DNA of 54,484 nt from an uncultured Fibrobacter sp. (GCF_937877005.1 NZ_CALEFV010000161.1:1-54484), one strand, 5' to 3'; counted from the stretch's first letter, positions 33,117 through 41,471 are shown. A program made the numbers and translations. The notes: generated from the sequence alone by a model not told the origin.

Positions 33117-33458
33117 TTATTCTTTCTTCTTCACTTTCGCGGCAGGCAATTCCGGGAGCATTGCGTCCAAAAGCCGCGCCAAAAATCCGCTGTCTTCAAT
33201 CAGCTCGTTGGTCACGCGGAGCATGGGCTTCGCACCTTCGTAGGGCAACTGCTTCTTTGCGCCGGGGAGCATCGCCAAGGCCGCGGGCACGGGCTTCACC
33301 AGCAGGCGGTCATCATAAATCCCGCCGAAGATTTTCCCGTCGGCATAGAGGATGTATTCACCCATCATCTTGCGGGTCGTCACGCGGAAACCACCTTCAA
33401 GCAGCTTTCCGTTGAACTGCTCCAAAACGTGGTCACGAAACTTTTCAGAACTCGGCAT
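33117..33458 (-). CDS. TfoX/Sxy N-terminal domain protein
   Basis: A 113-aa protein matching the TfoX N-terminal domain: KFRDHVLEQFNGKLLEGGFR, then RKMMGEYILYADGKIFGGIY, then DDRLLVKP. The start MPSSEKFRD at 33458 is chosen because the 16 codons upstream fall in a palindromic repeat. In proteobacteria Sxy/TfoX promotes competence genes, but single-domain relatives are common and of unknown role. It has a Lys-rich tail (AAKVKKKE). It is flanked on both sides by dispersed palindromes. Confidence 0.88.
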   Translation of the reverse strand: MPSSEKFRDHVLEQFNGKLLEGGFRVTTRKMMGEYILYADGKIFGGIYDDRLLVKPVPAALAMLPGAKKQLPYEGAKPMLRVTNELIEDSGFLARLLDAMLPELPAAKVKKKE

Positions 33459-33474
33459 ATAAAATTCTTCAATA

Positions 33475-33510
33475 GATTGCTTCGGCCCCTTGTTTGGGCC
33501 TCGCAATGAC
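33475..33510. repeat. Dispersed palindromic repeat (attgc...gcaatgac type)
   Basis: Outer arms attgc 33476-33480 and gcaat 33503-33507, inner arms ggccc 33484-33488 and gggcc 33496-33500. The attgc-ttc...ctcgcaatgacg frame is a common dispersed intergenic palindrome. It lies between the TfoX-like and SMR genes. Confidence 0.5.
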
Positions 33511-33551
33511 GTCTTCCCACAATATAAAAAATTAATTTGTATATTCTCCCC

Positions 33552-33884
33552 ATGCTCAGCTACGTATTCCTCATCCTCGCCATTGTCGCAGAAGCCGCCG
33601 GCACCACGCTGCTCAAGATGTCGGAGCAGTTCACCAAGCTCGTCCCGTCCATCGCCTCGCTCGTCTGCTACGTGGCGTCGCTTTACCTGCTGAGTCTTTG
33701 CCTGCGCACCATCCCCATCGGCATCGCGTACGCCACCTGGTCGGCACTGGGCATCGCCCTAATTACAATAAGCGGCATCTTCATTTTCAAGCAGATGCCG
33801 GATTTGGGAGCCATCGTGGGGCTAGTCCTGATTATTTCCGGCGTAGCGGTTCTCAACCTGTTTTCGAAGATGGATATCCACTAG
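33552..33884 (+). CDS. Small multidrug resistance (SMR) family transporter
   Basis: 110-aa inner-membrane protein with four transmembrane helices. The family's essential Glu14 is present in LAIVAEAAGTTLLKMSE, followed by PIGIAYATWSALGIALITIS and a last helix IVGLVLIISGVAVLNL. The length equals EmrE (110 aa). Proton-coupled antiporters of this family export quaternary ammonium compounds or guanidinium; the substrate is not decided by sequence. The start at 33552 is chosen over an upstream in-frame codon because it places Glu at 14. It stands 63 bp before the Dcu transporter gene on the same strand. Confidence 0.92.
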   Translation: MLSYVFLILAIVAEAAGTTLLKMSEQFTKLVPSIASLVCYVASLYLLSLCLRTIPIGIAYATWSALGIALITISGIFIFKQMPDLGAIVGLVLIISGVAVLNLFSKMDIH

Positions 33885-33947
33885 GTTCATAGGGCAACTT
33901 CATTTTTTTGTGTATCTTTATGAAGACTAGCTTATAAGGAGGCTTCC

Positions 33948-35318
33948 ATGACACTCATGATTATCCAGCTTTTAATCGTTCTCCTCGCCCTCTACGTGGG
34001 CTCGCGCTACGGAAGCCTTGCGCTCGGAGCCATTTCGGGTATCGGCCTCGCCATTCTCGTTCTAGGCTTTGGCCTGCAGCCCGGCAAGCCCCCTACCGAT
34101 GTTATCTACATCATCATCGCGGCAGTGACATGCGCGGGAATCATGCAGGCATCGGGCGGCATGGACTGGCTTATCCAGATTGCAGAACGCCTATTGCGCA
34201 AGCACCCGAACCACATCATTATCCTCGCCCCGCTCTGCACGTTCTTCCTCACGGTACTCGTGGGCACCGGCCATGTGGTGTACACCCTCATGCCGATTAT
34301 CTGCGACATTTCGCTCAAGAAGGGAATCCGTCCGGAACGCCCGTGCGCCGTAGCTTCGGTCGCTTCGCAGGTCGGCATCACCTGCTCGCCCATTGCAGCA
34401 GCCGTCGCCTCGTTCGTCATCATCTCGAACGCAAACGGGTTCAACATCAACAACCTGCAGGTCATCGCAATTACGATTCCCGCATGCATCTGCGGGCTCA
34501 TGGTCGCAGCGCTTGTCTCGTACAGGCGCGGGCTCGACCTCGACAAGGATCCCGCCTTCCAGGCGCGCCTCAAGGACCCGCAGATAAAGGAATACATGTA
34601 CGGTAGCACCGCTTCCGTGCTCGACAAGGAAGTCTCTAAAGAAGCAAAGCGCGCCGTGTTCATTTTCCTCGGTGCACTCGCTGTCATCGTGTTCTTCTCC
34701 ATCATGCAAATTGCGGGCCACGACATTCGTCCCAAGTTCCCTACAGGTAAAGTAATTGACGGCGTGGCGCAAATGAAGCCGCTCGCCATGAACATCATTA
34801 TCCAGATCGTGATGATTGCCGCAGCCGCGTTCATGATTATCTGTTGCAAGGCTAGCCCCAAGAAGGCCGTGGCAGGCGCCGTGTGGCAAAGCGGCATGGT
34901 CGCCGTCGTCGCGATTTACGGAATCGCGTGGCTTGCCGACACCTACTTCGCGAACTACCTCGACGTGATGCAGGGCGGCCTCAAGGATATCGTGCAGCAC
35001 TACCCGTGGGCCATCGCGTTCGCCTTCTTCGCAGTGAGCGTGCTTATCAACTCGCAGGGCGCCGTCGTGGTGGCCATGCTCCCGCTCGCCTACAGTCTCG
35101 GCATCGAAGGCCCCGTGCTCCTGGGCGTACTCCCGAGCGTGTACGGGTACTTCTTTATCCCGAACTACCCCTCCGACATCGCGACTGTGAACTTCGACCG
35201 TTCGGGCACAACCGTCATCGGCAAGTACCTGCTGAACCACAGCTTTATGCGGCCGGGCCTCGTGAGCGTCATCGTCTCGACAATCGTGGGCTCACTGCTC
35301 GTAAAAGTATTCTACTAG
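33948..35318 (+). CDS. Anaerobic C4-dicarboxylate transporter, DcuA/DcuB family
   Basis: 456-aa polytopic inner-membrane carrier with 10-12 hydrophobic segments. It starts MTLMIIQLLIVLLALYVGSR and has the Dcu pattern GIMQASGGMDWLIQIAERLL, HVVYTLMPIICDISLKKGIR, VASQVGITCSPIAAAVASF and FFIPNYPSDIATVNFDRSGT. Dcu proteins exchange fumarate, aspartate or malate for succinate, which suits a bacterium making succinate by fumarate reduction. A strong AAGGAGG site (33936-33942) lies 5 nt before the ATG, pointing to high expression. It ends 2 bp before the convergent GNAT gene. Confidence 0.95.
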   Translation: MTLMIIQLLIVLLALYVGSRYGSLALGAISGIGLAILVLGFGLQPGKPPTDVIYIIIAAVTCAGIMQASGGMDWLIQIAERLLRKHPNHIIILAPLCTFFLTVLVGTGHVVYTLMPIICDISLKKGIRPERPCAVASVASQVGITCSPIAAAVASFVIISNANGFNINNLQVIAITIPACICGLMVAALVSYRRGLDLDKDPAFQARLKDPQIKEYMYGSTASVLDKEVSKEAKRAVFIFLGALAVIVFFSIMQIAGHDIRPKFPTGKVIDGVAQMKPLAMNIIIQIVMIAAAAFMIICCKASPKKAVAGAVWQSGMVAVVAIYGIAWLADTYFANYLDVMQGGLKDIVQHYPWAIAFAFFAVSVLINSQGAVVVAMLPLAYSLGIEGPVLLGVLPSVYGYFFIPNYPSDIATVNFDRSGTTVIGKYLLNHSFMRPGLVSVIVSTIVGSLLVKVFY

Positions 35319-35320
35319 GT

Positions 35321-35761
35321 TCACAGAGCCTTTTCCATGTACACGCATTCGAATGTGTCATGATGGGCCTTGCCGCTTTCATTAAAGCGGTAGCCCATTT
35401 TTTCATAGAAGCCCGCCGCATTCACGCGGCTGGAAATGCAGGCCTTCTTGATACCAGCCTCGCGCATCCACTTTTCGGCTTCGGCGACAACGGCCTGTCC
35501 CAAATGTTTGCCACGGTATTCCGGCAGCACCACGACGCGCCCGATTTCGGCAACGCCATCAGCAGCATCACCTACTTCAAACCAGCGGCAGGTAGCCACC
35601 GGATAGATATCATCCAGCGCCAAAACATAGTGACAGCTTTCGCCGTCATGGACATCGATTTCGGCATCCAGGGGAATCTGGTGCTTGCGCATCATCGCGG
35701 CGATACGCACGTAATACGCCCCCGCCCTTTCACTTTCCTTTGTAACACGGATAATTTTCAT
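35321..35761 (-). CDS. GNAT-family N-acetyltransferase
   Basis: 146-aa acetyl-CoA-dependent acetyltransferase. Start MKIIRVTKESERAGAYYV is supported by the family's N-terminal pattern. Motif A (acetyl-CoA pyrophosphate binding) is VVVLPEYRGKHLGQAVVAEA with the R/Q-x-x-G-x-G/A-type loop RGKHLG; motif B is NAAGFYEKMGYRF. The closest pattern is the ElaA/PhnO-like small GNATs. The acceptor is unknown. Its ATG overlaps the stop of a short broken reading frame upstream (TAATG). Confidence 0.9.
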   Translation of the reverse strand: MKIIRVTKESERAGAYYVRIAAMMRKHQIPLDAEIDVHDGESCHYVLALDDIYPVATCRWFEVGDAADGVAEIGRVVVLPEYRGKHLGQAVVAEAEKWMREAGIKKACISSRVNAAGFYEKMGYRFNESGKAHHDTFECVYMEKAL

Positions 35762-35946
35762 TAGTTGCCTTTCACCAAGCCCGCATTTTCTTCTTTGCAC
35801 ATTTCACGAGTCTTCTTTGAATCAAAAACATAGTCCAGTTCGCAAGCTCCATTATCAGATGTCATGGTTGCTCCGACTTCGAAATAGCTTCCACGACTGT
35901 ACTACAACCGCTTAGCCTTCGTATATGTCTTTTCAAAAGATATCAC
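35761..35946 (-). pseudogene. Remnant of a small gene, possibly a lipoprotein
   Basis: A frame from GTG 35946 to the TAA overlapping the GNAT start is broken by one TAG after VISFEKTYTKAKRL. After the TAG it continues YSRGSYFEVGATMTSDNG and then ACELDYVFDSKKTREMC, ending LVKGN. An ATG at 35865 with a GGAG site could make a 34-aa peptide. A strong AGGAGG lies just upstream of 35946, as if a gene once began here. Another frame in the same stretch reads RRLSGCSTVVE, like a lipobox, suggesting a frameshift or deletion. The parent protein is not recognised. Confidence 0.4.
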
Positions 35947-36171
35947 CCTCCTAATTTTTTCGCCAAATATATTAATTTGCAAACGGCCCCAAAAACGGGA
36001 GCATTGTTCCCAACTATCTCGCAATTCCCGCTTTTTCAAGCACGACTTCTTCTATTTTCATAAATAAAATGCTTTTTACGAGCTAAAATGACCTATTTTT
36101 ACAACATCGGCAAAATCGGCACGGATTTTGCTACTACTAGGGCGAACACCACTAACCTACGAGGTAACACA

Positions 36172-36702
36172 ATGAAAACAAAACTGATTCCCGTTCTGGC
36201 ACTGTCCCTGATGGGCATCTTTGCAACGACTTCGTTCGCCCAGGAAGAAGTCTCTCCTGCCACCGGAAACACTGTCGCCCAGGAAGTCGTCACCGATAAC
36301 GAAGCCGCATCCGAAAAAGTCTCCAAGGCCGACAAGGAAGATCCGCGCGCCGACCGCGCCAAGGAACGTTTCGAACGCAAGGCCGCCAAAAAGGCAGAAA
36401 TCGCCGAACACAAGGCTGAAATGAAGGCCCTGAAGGAAGAACGCAAGGCTGCACGCGCCGAACGCAAGGAAGCCAAGAAAGCCGAAAAGGAAGCCCGCAA
36501 GGCAGAAAAAGACGCCCTGAAAGCTGAAAAGAAGGCCGCCAAGGAAGAACGCAAGGCCATGCGCGACGAAAATAAGGATGCCACGAAGGCCGAAAAGGAA
36601 GCCTTAAAGGCAGAAAGGAAAGCCGACAAGAAGGCTGCCAAGGAAGAACGCAAGGCGCAAAAGAGAGCCGAAAAGGAAGCCCGCAAGGCTAACAGGGGCT
36701 AA
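36172..36702 (+). CDS. Exported Lys/Glu/Ala-rich single-helix protein
   Basis: 176 aa. A clear signal peptide (MKTKLIPVLALSLMGIFATT, cleavage after SFA) is followed by a short acidic linker and, from about residue 53 to the end, an uninterrupted highly charged stretch of Lys, Glu, Ala and Arg with repeating units such as KAEKEARKAEKDALKAEKKA. There is no Pro and almost no hydrophobic residue in it, which fits a long single alpha-helix rather than a coiled coil. A GAGGT site precedes the ATG at 36172 and a terminator follows. Its role is unknown; spanning or binding in the periplasm, or polyanion binding, is possible. Confidence 0.8.
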   Translation: MKTKLIPVLALSLMGIFATTSFAQEEVSPATGNTVAQEVVTDNEAASEKVSKADKEDPRADRAKERFERKAAKKAEIAEHKAEMKALKEERKAARAERKEAKKAEKEARKAEKDALKAEKKAAKEERKAMRDENKDATKAEKEALKAERKADKKAAKEERKAQKRAEKEARKANRG

Positions 36703-36738
36703 CTCGAAACACACCAAGAACTTTCTCTTCCCTAAAAG

Positions 36739-36768
36739 AAAGGACGTGATTCAACTCGCGTCCTTTTT
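36739..36768. terminator. Bidirectional terminator between convergent genes
   Basis: An 8-bp stem (36739-36746 with 36759-36766) and 12-nt loop with A-rich and T-rich flanks. It separates the helix-protein gene from the convergent outer-membrane protein gene. Confidence 0.7.
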
Positions 36769-36769
36769 C

Positions 36770-37861
36770 TTATATATTCCATTTTGCACCGACCTTGAAC
36801 TCCGTATAGGTACTCCTTTCCGGATAGCCGATTGTATATCCCGAAGGAAGGACATAGGCCTTGTAGAACTGCTCCACCCCGAGATACACTCCTAGAACAC
36901 TCGGCATCCAGGAAACGGAGCAGGACCAGGATGCATTAAACTTCTGAACCTCTTCGTAGTCCGCGTCGGGACCATCTACGACAAAACCGTAAAACAGGTT
37001 CAGTTTTGCATCTATGGATATTTCCGTCTTGAACCGGTACGAGAAAGATGGCTTCAGGGATGGGCCGACCCATTTCAACCAGTAAGGATAGCTAACAGAA
37101 TCTGCCTCGAAGCGTCCGCCTAAATAAATGGAACTTTTCCATCCATATTTGACATACCGATGCCAGGAAGCATAGACCGCCGTCGACAGGGGCCCCTCCG
37201 TATTTTCATAGGCCCACAAGGCGAGGCCTATTTTCTGCCTGTCAAAACGGGCGAGGTACTTTTCGAACCATGCATAAAAATCGGGCGCCCAATCCTCTCC
37301 ATCCGCAAAGTTAATATTCGTACCGAGATCCAGGATCAACCCCGAGCCGACAAGGCTGTATGCTACGCCCATAGAAGCTTCCCAGGCGTTCGTATCCAGG
37401 GAGGGCATGTCATCCTTATCGATAAACCAGTCCCCCGCCATGTTGATTTCAAAGGAATGGTTCCAGTTTTTCGAATCGTACTCCGCAGAGACACTTACCG
37501 AAGAAGAAATTTCGCTTCCCGTTTCAGCTTCGGAAATGTCACTCCTCTTATAATGCAAGCCCATGAAGCCGATATTGCCATAAGTATGGAATTCCCAGGA
37601 GTCCGCAGGTTCTCCCTCCAGGGAATCCCCCCCGGACTCTCCAAGAACTTCACGATAATCATCAATAATTTCCTGTATTTCAGCCGTATAGGGTCCCGAT
37701 ACAGCAACCGCTTGCTCAAAGAGATTCAATGCACGGGGAATATCCCCTGCCTCTTCCGCCTTCAGGGCACGATAATAGAGTTCTTCCTGTGGCTGCGCCA
37801 CCGCCATGGAGGACAAGAGAAGAATAACTATCGCAATATACCGGATTAAATGGCGTCCCAT
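36770..37861 (-). CDS. Outer-membrane beta-barrel protein with N-terminal TPR motif
   Basis: 363 aa. The signal peptide ends near MAVAQ; residues about 24-75 form a TPR-like helix pair (ELYYRALKAEEAGDIPRALN, LFEQAVAV). The rest alternates aromatic and polar residues in amphipathic beta strands (WNHSFEINMAGDWF, GWKSSIYLGGRFEAD, LKPSFSYRFKTEISIDAKLN) and ends YTEFKVGAKWNI, as expected for a barrel. It is the last gene of the BatD-like/acyltransferase run, 35 bp after the acyltransferase. No family name is recognised. Confidence 0.75.
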   Translation of the reverse strand: MGRHLIRYIAIVILLLSSMAVAQPQEELYYRALKAEEAGDIPRALNLFEQAVAVSGPYTAEIQEIIDDYREVLGESGGDSLEGEPADSWEFHTYGNIGFMGLHYKRSDISEAETGSEISSSVSVSAEYDSKNWNHSFEINMAGDWFIDKDDMPSLDTNAWEASMGVAYSLVGSGLILDLGTNINFADGEDWAPDFYAWFEKYLARFDRQKIGLALWAYENTEGPLSTAVYASWHRYVKYGWKSSIYLGGRFEADSVSYPYWLKWVGPSLKPSFSYRFKTEISIDAKLNLFYGFVVDGPDADYEEVQKFNASWSCSVSWMPSVLGVYLGVEQFYKAYVLPSGYTIGYPERSTYTEFKVGAKWNI

Positions 37862-37896
37862 AAATCAAATACAAGAATAGAAAAAAAAGAAATCCG

Positions 37897-38973
37897 TCAG
37901 CCTTTCGAGCCCAATTTCTTTTCCGTTTTCGATCTTAGAAACCGGGAACACGGTTTTTCCACAAGTTCGTGCAAGACGACCGCCATGATACCGCAAAGAA
38001 CCACCGACAGCACAATCCTTGATACATTGTCCCGGATACCCCATTGTAAAAACAGAAATTCCTCTATTTCGGTGTTGAATGTCTGCACTAGGAAAAACGC
38101 ATACGAAACGGCACTCGCGTAGCGGAGAACCCTCGACCCCTGCAACCTGGGAGAACGAAGTTCCGACAGGGTCAACACCATGCAGGCAAACACGGGAACC
38201 GCAATCCAGTCATAAAGCATGTAGTTGCCAACAAAGAGATTCATGCGCACTGCCATGGAAACGCCCACGATCAGGACAAAAAGTTCAACGACGAACGCCG
38301 GCCACGAGCAAAGAAACTTAGGCCTAGAAGAAAGAGAACACAGAAGTACACCTATAAGGAATTCCAGTCCCCTGAAAAATGGATTTGAATAAATACCGTC
38401 TATCGAAAATGTACGAACGACGAGCGGAGCCCATAACAGAACGAAAACGCACAGCCCCATCGAGACCAGCTTCGCCTTCGTTCCCATCTGCTTGACGATT
38501 TCCTGCATCAGGGGAAACACGAGATAAGCTAGCAGCAAGCACGAAATAAACCAGGTTCCGCTATTATGGCTCACCTCGAACAAGGAAGAAAAGACAGACT
38601 GCAATCCCAAAAGTTCGATAGGCAAAAGAACAATATTCTGGAAGATGTTTTCCTGACCTAGAGTCAGGACATACAATACCGAAACCAGGTAATACAGGGG
38701 AATGATTCCGATTAGCCGTTTCAGATAGAATTTCTTGAGTGGCTCCGACTGAACTAGCGACTGTTCCCGATAGGTATAGAAGAGAACGTAACCCGAAAGC
38801 ATGAAGAAGGCGGACATGAATATCGCGCCCATCGAAGCAAATCCCGTCAATGGACCGTAACTAAATCCGTGATGGATATTGCCATGAAACAGCAGCACCA
38901 TGACAGCGGCCATGACACGGAACAAGTCCAAGCCCGCAGCACGCCGGGATATTTTCGCGGAATCAATAATCAT
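37897..38973 (-). CDS. Acyltransferase 3 family membrane protein
   Basis: 358-aa integral membrane O-acyltransferase with about 10 hydrophobic helices. The family signature starts the protein: GLDLFRVMAAVMVLLFHGNI with the catalytic-type His in LLFHG, then FMSAFFMLSGYVLFYTYR and the Arg-containing KKFYLKRLIGIIPLYYL. Such enzymes acetylate surface polysaccharides, peptidoglycan or lipids. Its ATG overlaps the BatD-like stop (ATGA). A target among cell-surface glycans is inferred only from the family. Confidence 0.92.
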   Translation of the reverse strand: MIIDSAKISRRAAGLDLFRVMAAVMVLLFHGNIHHGFSYGPLTGFASMGAIFMSAFFMLSGYVLFYTYREQSLVQSEPLKKFYLKRLIGIIPLYYLVSVLYVLTLGQENIFQNIVLLPIELLGLQSVFSSLFEVSHNSGTWFISCLLLAYLVFPLMQEIVKQMGTKAKLVSMGLCVFVLLWAPLVVRTFSIDGIYSNPFFRGLEFLIGVLLCSLSSRPKFLCSWPAFVVELFVLIVGVSMAVRMNLFVGNYMLYDWIAVPVFACMVLTLSELRSPRLQGSRVLRYASAVSYAFFLVQTFNTEIEEFLFLQWGIRDNVSRIVLSVVLCGIMAVVLHELVEKPCSRFLRSKTEKKLGSKG

Positions 38974-39815
38974 ACCGAATCGTCGTCTTCGGAAATTCCC
39001 ATGAGCATCATGGCTCCTTTCCAGGTTTCCTTGTTTTCGAAACCATCGCGCTTGCCACCTCCGTAACGGGCGTGTGCAAACTCCTCGAGCAGAGCATCCC
39101 AGCCTTCGAGCTTACCGGATTTAGCCAAAGTTTCCAGGTTCACATCAGTCACGGGAAGACCGAACCTGCTTGCGGCATACTCCCTGCACACTCCTTCCAG
39201 TTCCAGGAGCCACTCGCGGCTGTCGGCAGAATTCACTCGCTGCTTGAGCACCAGCATCTGAGCCCGGAGAGCAGTCTCTGCGGCATTTTTGGCAGCAGCA
39301 GCCTTATGCGAGGCTGCGCGACGGCGAGCACGCCAAAGCCCCGCCAGCAGGACACACACGGCAACGGAAATTCCCACGGCTATCGGCAACGGATTAAATG
39401 GTTCATTGACACGCACGGGCACGCTTTCGCTACGCAGGTCGAGCGGTTGCCCCACCTGCGTCGGAATTTCGAACCGAAGCGCAGGAATGTTCAAATTTCC
39501 CGTATCCTGAGCTACAAGTTTGTACGTAAAAGTAATCGAGGCAATCTCGGCGCCGTCCCTGACGGACCTCGCCGACTCCTGCGAAACACCCAGCTGCGTC
39601 AGGCCCTTCGCGTTAGCCGAACCCGTAGGCACCACCAGAAGCGCACTTCCTTGCACATTCCAACTGACAGTCACCGGAAATTCAAAGGTATCTCCCACCG
39701 TAAGGGCGGGCATTCCTCCGTCAAAGCCGGCCTTAACCGAAATTCCCAACTGTTCCGGCGTCGGCATCGCCATCTCGGCCACGGTCGCCGTATCGGATAA
39801 AGAATCGTTTTCCAT
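38970..39815 (-). CDS. BatD-like protein, apparently lacking its signal peptide
   Basis: 281 aa from ATG 39815 (an upstream TTG at 39839 adds eight codons). Residues about 20-140 form a beta-sandwich (GMPALTVGDTFEFPVTVSWN, SITFTYKLVAQDTGNLNIPA) like the repeated domains of BatD. One transmembrane helix follows (PLPIAVGISVAVCVLLAGLW), then a cytoplasmic helical tail with Arg/Ala-rich stretches. BatD proteins are normally much longer with an N-terminal signal; none is visible here, though the beta domain should be periplasmic. The gene starts just past the GH8 terminator, so it may be a 5' truncated remnant or have an unusual start. Confidence 0.6.
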   Translation of the reverse strand: MENDSLSDTATVAEMAMPTPEQLGISVKAGFDGGMPALTVGDTFEFPVTVSWNVQGSALLVVPTGSANAKGLTQLGVSQESARSVRDGAEIASITFTYKLVAQDTGNLNIPALRFEIPTQVGQPLDLRSESVPVRVNEPFNPLPIAVGISVAVCVLLAGLWRARRRAASHKAAAAKNAAETALRAQMLVLKQRVNSADSREWLLELEGVCREYAASRFGLPVTDVNLETLAKSGKLEGWDALLEEFAHARYGGGKRDGFENKETWKGAMMLMGISEDDDSV

Positions 39816-39860
39816 ACCGCATGAATATACAAAAATCAAATCGAGCGCTGTTCAGAATAC

Positions 39861-39887
39861 AAAAAGGTCCCGGAATTTCCGGGACCT
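39861..39887 (-). terminator. Rho-independent terminator of the GH8 gene
   Basis: A perfect 10-bp stem (39865-39874 with 39878-39887, 3-nt loop) followed on the minus strand by a T-run (A-tract 39861-39865), 21 nt after the GH8 stop codon. Confidence 0.88.
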
Positions 39888-39908
39888 CATTCCACAATTT
39901 TGTGAAAA

Positions 39909-41372
39909 CTAGTACGGACGCTGGAAGCCACCATTCAGCATGGAACTGTACAATCCCAGCAGAATGTCGCTGAAGTAGCTTGTGGGCAGGTTGACGGATT
40001 CTTTCGTCGTATTCAGGAGGTTTGTACAAGCATCAAGCCAGCCTGCATTCGTTCCCATACCGGTTGCGCACCAGGCACCAAGCCAGTTGGCAGAAACCAC
40101 TCCACCCGTACCCGGCTTGTCCGCCTTGGCGGGATCCCAGGAGTAGCTCGTAGAAAGAGCGTCGATGTTAGAAGGATCGTTGCCGGACTTGGCGACAATG
40201 AACTCGTTCAGCTTGGAAAGCACCTTAAGGGCCCTTTCATCCTGATACCAGTAGTAGTCCCATGCGATTCTCCACGGAATGCGAACAGATTCCTTGTTGA
40301 ACGTATGCCATGTATAGGTTTTTTCGTTTCTTCCGGCAGAGTTGTTGGGCGGATTGGCAGCAACACCCGTCCCGTCACTCCAGTCGGGGAACACGCCCGT
40401 GCCCGCAGTCTGCACCTTGTCCATGTAGACATACATGGCATCCAGGACTCCCTGCCAGTTGTGAGACGGATCCACGACAGCAAATAGACGCAGAGCGACC
40501 GGAGAGAAGTAACTCAGGTTGTACACCGGATTATTGAGCTTCCAGATATTCTGGTCACCCGAATAGATGAGCAAGTTTTCCGGATTGATTTCAAGATCCC
40601 AGATTGCAGAGGCAATCGACACGGCATCATCCAAGAACGCCTGGTTCTTGGTCTTGTAATACATCAGGATAAGGGCCGTTGCGATATCCAGGTCCGCATC
40701 GGTTGCGCTGGAAAGGTCCACATCTTCCCAAGAGAAGCTGCGCGTAATCCACGGAGTCAGGCGAATCTTGTTATACGCCCTAAAGCCCCTGGAGTAGTTC
40801 CACAGGCGAATAAACGTGTCGGAGTCGTCGTTGAAATAGGCGAGGAGCATGCCATAGCCGATACCTTCGGACACGGTGCAGGCGCGGAACTTCATCGACG
40901 GCTCGGTCGTCCCATCATCACTGCAGTGATCCTTATACCCCGTGCTACCCTGGTTCGACCACACTACGCGGCCAGCCGGAACATATTCTGCAGTAAAGAC
41001 ATCCTTCGTGAAATCAGCAGCGATGTCGACATAGTAGGTAGATTCCGTTTCCATCGTGACAAAGTGATACGACTTCCAGGAAGCGTATATATTGCCCGGC
41101 ATGGCGGCATTCGCCGTAGACGGCAACGCAACCGGAGAAACAAAAGGAGTTGCCGGATCGGTCTGGCCCGGGTCAGTCTGACCGGGGTCTGTCTGGCCCG
41201 GATCTGTCTGGCCGGGATCGGTCTGACCCGGATCCGTCTGACCGGGGTCTGTCTGGCCCGGATCAGCAGGATTATCAGCATTGGAGGAAGTAGAGTCATC
41301 TCCACATGCAGAAAAATTCAGCGCGAGTCCCAAAAGAAGGGGGATGGTTGCGGGGAACAAAAACTTCTTCAT
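39909..41372 (-). CDS. Glycoside hydrolase family 8 lipoprotein
   Basis: 487-aa predicted lipoprotein (lipobox FSAC, Cys23) with a linker of seven DPGQT repeats (residues 37-71) and a GH8 catalytic domain (about 90-487). GH8 enzymes invert and act on beta-1,4 linkages of cellulose, xylan or mixed-linkage glucan. The catalytic acid is Glu169 in TVSEGIGYGMLLAYF, and the conserved SSATDADLDIATALILMYY carries the family Asp residues at 225/227. Late motifs include WRIAWDYYWYQDE. Anchoring by lipid places it at the cell surface or periplasm, close to the GH5 gene. Substrate (endoglucanase, xylanase or lichenase) is not settled. Confidence 0.92.
   Translation of the reverse strand: MKKFLFPATIPLLLGLALNFSACGDDSTSSNADNPADPGQTDPGQTDPGQTDPGQTDPGQTDPGQTDPGQTDPATPFVSPVALPSTANAAMPGNIYASWKSYHFVTMETESTYYVDIAADFTKDVFTAEYVPAGRVVWSNQGSTGYKDHCSDDGTTEPSMKFRACTVSEGIGYGMLLAYFNDDSDTFIRLWNYSRGFRAYNKIRLTPWITRSFSWEDVDLSSATDADLDIATALILMYYKTKNQAFLDDAVSIASAIWDLEINPENLLIYSGDQNIWKLNNPVYNLSYFSPVALRLFAVVDPSHNWQGVLDAMYVYMDKVQTAGTGVFPDWSDGTGVAANPPNNSAGRNEKTYTWHTFNKESVRIPWRIAWDYYWYQDERALKVLSKLNEFIVAKSGNDPSNIDALSTSYSWDPAKADKPGTGGVVSANWLGAWCATGMGTNAGWLDACTNLLNTTKESVNLPTSYFSDILLGLYSSMLNGGFQRPY
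41160..41264 (-). repeat. 15-bp tandem repeat encoding DPGQT linker
   Basis: Seven in-frame 15-bp units inside the GH8 gene. Units differ only at third codon positions (for example cccggg, accggg, gccggg variants), so length can change in 15-bp steps without a frameshift. Confidence 0.92.
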
Positions 41373-41471
41373 ATGTAACCTCGTTAAAAATCCCTATAAA
41401 TATACATTCAATTTTGATTTTCCGAAAAAAGGCAACAAAAAAAAAGGATTAAACGTAATCCTCATCAAACA

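Noticed and set aside
33459..33506. N-terminal extension of the TfoX-like protein
   Set aside because: These codons fall in a dispersed palindrome and do not match the family.
41160..41264. Possible CRISPR array
   Set aside because: Units are contiguous 15-bp in-frame codon repeats without spacers.
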